From Ectocarpus siliculosus (Eukaryota; Sar; Phaeophyceae; Ectocarpales; Ectocarpaceae): a stretch of 64,000 nucleotides of DNA. The notes beneath the pieces are model-generated. The model made no database searches and was not told the origin of the DNA. It was given only the letters and a program-made list of their open reading frames with translations. Of the stretch, positions 60,315 through 64,000 are shown piece after piece; positions within the stretch are counted from its first letter, which is position 1, and each line of letters begins with the position of its first letter. The stretch covers positions 191,513 to 255,512 of the forward strand of contig FN648136.1 in NCBI GenBank assembly GCA_000310025.1, written 5' to 3'. The position numbers and the translations under genes were made by a program.

Positions 60315-63300
60315 ATGACGAAGCGAGCGAATCCACCACCGTTGTCAAGATCCCTGGTGCAGGTGCGGTAGGCCGCCTCAGAGTCGCAGTGCTGTATGTT
60401 GCTTCCCGTGTGTTATGTGTGTAGTGTGTGTCATGTGAAGTATCGGCGTTTGTTTCTTGTTGATGTCGGAGATGTCGGCAAAAGACTTCCTTTCCCATTG
60501 TGAGCAGCAAGGTCTGCTGATTTCATTTCGGAGGGGGGGGCAAAGGGATACCGCCACCAGGTCGTATAATAATAATCTACGTAGAGCGTGGCTCCTCCTG
60601 CTTTAATTGGGTTGTGAAGCTTGAATTTTTCCTGGTGTCGCGCTCTCTTGCTTGCCGGTTCAGGACAATGTTCCCGCTAAAGTGACCGATCGGCTGTGGA
60701 TTGGGTCCATCCATGCGGCCTTTAACCAGGACAGCATGCAAGATAGGGGGATCACGCACGTGAGTGGATACCAACGGCTTGTCTGTCCTGTTGTGCGGCT
60801 CGTTGTGTCGTCTCTTTGGTGTACTGACCCACAATGGAGAGACAGAGATACACCCCCCGGAGATCGGGTGTATGTACATTGCCTTCGAGAAGTTTTGAAA
60901 TGTCGGCTCTACCGCCAGTGCTCGGTTCGTGCGCGCTCTATTTTCTTGCGGAAAAACGCTCTGTTTCGTTCAATCCGGAGACGGCCTGTTTGTGAGGTTC
61001 TTGCTCCGTTAGCAGTTGCCCATAGCAGTTGCCCAACCCACCAGGCGTTGGCCAACCTCAACAAAAGAACAGAGATGTATGACATCACGGGCTGTCTTGT
61101 CACGATATTGTACATAAGTCGATTGTTAGTGAGCAAGCGATCCTACTGAAGAGTTTCATCTTGCAGCCTCTTTGACTCGAATCCTTGTGCAACAGCGAGA
61201 TGCACATGCGACAACATGAGTCGTAACTACTGCTGTAGACTATACAACGGTGTCATGGTAGATGCATATGCATCACCATAATATCCGCTGCCGCAGTCGG
61301 TAGAGTATGAGCCCGCAAACGCAAGCCATATGCGTATGTGTTGTGCACCTGCAGCGGATGTTGTGTGTGCGGTGTGCGGTGCGGAAAGTTCTTTTTTGAC
61401 CAATTTGGACCTTTCAGTGTGATTTGCAAGGACTCACGATGCTCCGTTAAGTCTCGTGTTCACTACAATTAGAGGCATTACCCACCCTTGCTGGAAGGGC
61501 TTGGAACCCTTTCCCTTTTGAGGAGGCCTGCCTTGGGTGGGATGCGACTTGTACCTTCATCCGGAGACCGTTGCAGATGATTAATTCGTATCTCGTGTAC
61601 CCCTGATTTTGTTGGAAATTTTAATGTATTGTGGCACGGCAGTTGTGTTGCAACCGAAAGCACAGCAGGGCACAGGCACGTAACCCGACCTCCGGGTGGC
61701 GTCTCGAAGGGCTGAAGCTCGTGTGTTGAAGACTTCTTCGTAAGAAGGAATGCCGTTACATTCCTGCGGAGCTTACCTACCTCTGGTTCAAGGATGTAGA
61801 ATCTCGTCTGGTTGAAAGATACTCGTATGCAAGCACGGAAGAGATCTCCCGGCCTTTGTTCTGTAGCGTGCTATTCATATCTTGATGGCAAACATGTTCC
61901 TGCACAAGAACGCACCGGAACTCATAGCGGCTTGTGACTTCCGCGGTGTGTGCTTGCGCTGTTGTTGGGTTGGTCTTGCGAGAGAACCGTGACTGATGTA
62001 GCGTGCTTTCGTGTCGATGAACCTCTTGCTAATTTTCGAAAAGCTTCGTTCAAAGTACGGCGCAGGTTGTTTCTTTGCTCAGACATCACTCGAAACGACA
62101 CCAACCGCCGTTTTGACGCAACTCGCTCTCTTATCTCGCGCAGGTCTTGAACGCGTCTGGTTTGCCGGCAACGTTTCCCCGGCAATTCACGTACTTCACC
62201 GTGGACATTCGAGACAAGTGAGTCACCTCGAGCGTTGGAAAGGTCAATACAATATGTGGATGATTCGACCGCCGCACGGCGTACCCATCCTCGGAAACAA
62301 GTCTTGACTTAAGATGCTAGTGCTAAGTTTGGGCGTACATATCTGCCACGCTGCTGTCTGCACGCACACACACGCACGGGCAACAGCTCTTCGTCTTTGT
62401 TTGCCCCTCGGTGTCAGAGCATTCGGGAATATGCGCTGCTTCAGCAGAATCCTTTCGCACCACCTAAACTCAAACTTGCTCTTGCCCCGATGCCCCGATA
62501 CACGGCCGCGCTCAACCCAGGGAGAGCTCCAACATCCTGACCGCCATCGGCGCTGTCAACATCTTCGTCGAGGCCGGGATAGAAAAGGGAGGCGTTCTTG
62601 TCCACTGTGCCGGCGGACGGTCCCGCTCGGCGGCGTTTGTCGTGGCCTTCATAATGTCAACGCAAGGCTGTTCCTATGACGCCGCCTACGCGCAGGTACG
62701 ACGGGCCCGGCCAGTCGCCTCCGTGAACCGCGGCTTCGAGCAGCAGCTAAGGGCGTATGGTGCCGCTCAGTGCGACGTTTTCGCCGCGCACCAGATGATG
62801 CTCCGTATCCGAGCGGCGGCACTCTTGGATCGAAGAAATTTGCTCCTCCTGCGAAGGAGCAGTGGCGTCACGCCGTCGGAAACGGTCGGAGATGGCGCGG
62901 CGGGAGGGGAGGCAGCAGAGCACACCAGGACATCGCCAACAAGGCCGTCTGCTCAACACCAGCTAGGTGCAACAGGGGCGGCGGCTGCGGCGGGGTCAGT
63001 GTCCACAGCGGGAATACCCCCTACCCCGAGGTCTCCGCGCGGAAGAGGGCGGTCGCCCGCCGGGATAAACCCGGCGATATCGTACCGGCAGCAAAGGAGA
63101 TGGAGCGGGAGCGGGAACGGGAGTGCGGCTGTCACCACTGCGGTGGTAGCGGCAGCTGCAGCAGCGGCAGCGGCAGCAGCGGTGGCGGCGGCGGGGGCGG
63201 CGGGGGCGGGGAAGTCCCGCGAGGAGCAAACGCAGTTTTTACCGAAAGATGTATGTATGTTCTGGAGTATCATTGCTACCGGGAGAGGGGAGGGGGGGGG

Positions 63301-63813
63301 TGGGGGAGATAGAATATATGTTGCTGTGTCTGCTTGCATGCTCGCAGTCTTGCCCGATTTTGCCGTGCTATCTGATTGTCGCAAGGCTGCGCTTACGTTT
63401 TTGGACGGGGGCAAAGATGGCGTCGTCCCTGAGATTCACAATGAGACCCGCGCAACTACATAAACTGGAGATGGCTCGGCAGATGAAGGCGATATTTAGG
63501 CGCAGGAGTGGTGCTCTGTTGGAATTGAGATGCGTGGTGAATGGTGGCAGACTGAGTCATCAACGGACCAGGACCTTCCCGAACCCCTCGACCCCCTACG
63601 TCCCTCCCCCGGCTTTCCACCGACTTGGACCTTTGCTGCCTTTGCTGTTTGACGTTCGGACCAACGATGGCTCAGCCACGACCCATAAGATTCCGTTTAT
63701 GCAGGCCGGGGTCTGCGTCTGTTCAAGTCATCCCTCCACTCAAGAGTTTGGAACGTGTCTACGCATGTCGCGGCTGTGGTGCCTTTCTTCTCACCGGCGG
63801 ACATATCATCAAG
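60315..63813 (+). CDS. DUSP12: DUSP12/YVH1-like dual-specificity phosphatase with C-terminal zinc-binding segment (partial)
   Basis: Exons 60315-60362 (MTKRANPPPLSRSLVQ), 60664-60759, 62144-62217, 62521-63250 and a zinc-binding exon ending at 63813; phases for the first four agree (0,0,2,0). Residues 17-170 form the phosphatase fold: DRLWIGSIHAA, GITHVLNASG, YFTVDIRDK (Asp72 as likely general acid), and the loop VHCAGGRSRSA with Cys102 and Arg108, a complete HCX5R. Then follow a helical stretch and a long Ala/Gly/Ser/Pro insert (about 190-310), unusual for the family. The last visible exon reads RFRLCRPGS ... RVYACRGCGAFLL, like the zinc-binding domain of DUSP12/YVH1, which acts in 60S ribosome maturation. 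How exon 4 (ending 63250) connects to it is unresolved: 63350-63650 contains a plausible exon (LEMARQMKAIFRRRSG), but the phases are not settled. The gene continues toward or past the window end. Confidence 0.78.
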
Positions 63814-64000
63814 GTACCTGCCCCAGGTCCTCAATGTTTTCCCTCTTGCTTGCTGCTGGCGCGGACTTCAAACGTGTGTGGGAAGGTGTTTGTGGGGGTA
63901 CGCTGCTCGTAGGTGCGGGCGAATGATCGTGTGTGTAGCGAATCGCTAGTAGGCGGCGCATACGCCCAAATCCCTTGCCGACCAACAACGCATTGTCGTC

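Overview
The window is nuclear DNA from an intron-rich eukaryote, most likely a brown alga (Ectocarpales-like stramenopile). Reasons: genes are split into many exons with canonical GT-AG introns of 50 bp to 8 kb, neighbouring genes mostly alternate in strand, coding sequence is rich in Gln, Ala and Gly runs, and intergenic and intronic DNA holds several eukaryotic transposon classes. The species is inferred, not proven. There are two assembly gaps (42492-42591 and 53037-53730).

Layout. 1-1482 (+): C-terminal part of a Gln/His-rich protein. 2923-7938 (-): CHTOP/FoP-like mRNA-export adaptor, divergent from 8430-18117 (+), a ten-exon RBM26/RBM27-like protein (PWI-like N-terminus, two RRMs). 18118-22086: mostly non-coding, with a 156-bp tandem duplication. 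22087-25243 (-): small HMG-box protein built with very short exons. 26519-32328 (-): ribosome-biogenesis factor RRP12, six exons. 32926-36194 (+): single-pass membrane protein with a Lys-rich tail. 38328-41414 (-): coiled-coil protein of unknown role. 43765-46183: a defective hAT transposon bounded by an exact 8-bp target-site duplication. 46303-58444 (+): a five-exon gene whose product joins a polysaccharide pyruvyl transferase domain to a triose-phosphate-translocator-type transporter. Its 8-kb third intron holds a perfect inverted-repeat arm, Helitron-like helicase and OTU remnants, a dead non-LTR retrotransposon and a gap. 60315 to the end (+): DUSP12/YVH1-like dual-specificity phosphatase, running off the window or ending close to it.

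Exon joins were worked out by hand from splice signals, reading phase and family similarity. For RBM26-like, RRP12, HMG-box, the membrane protein and the fusion gene, the exons add up to an exact whole number of codons, which supports the models.

The most interesting object is the 961-residue fusion at 46303-58444. Pyruvyl transferases use phosphoenolpyruvate (PEP) as donor, and the transporter family includes PEP/phosphate translocators. One chain could therefore bring PEP across a membrane and use it to pyruvylate glycans. The fusion is visible in one uninterrupted 729-codon exon; the coupled function is inference.
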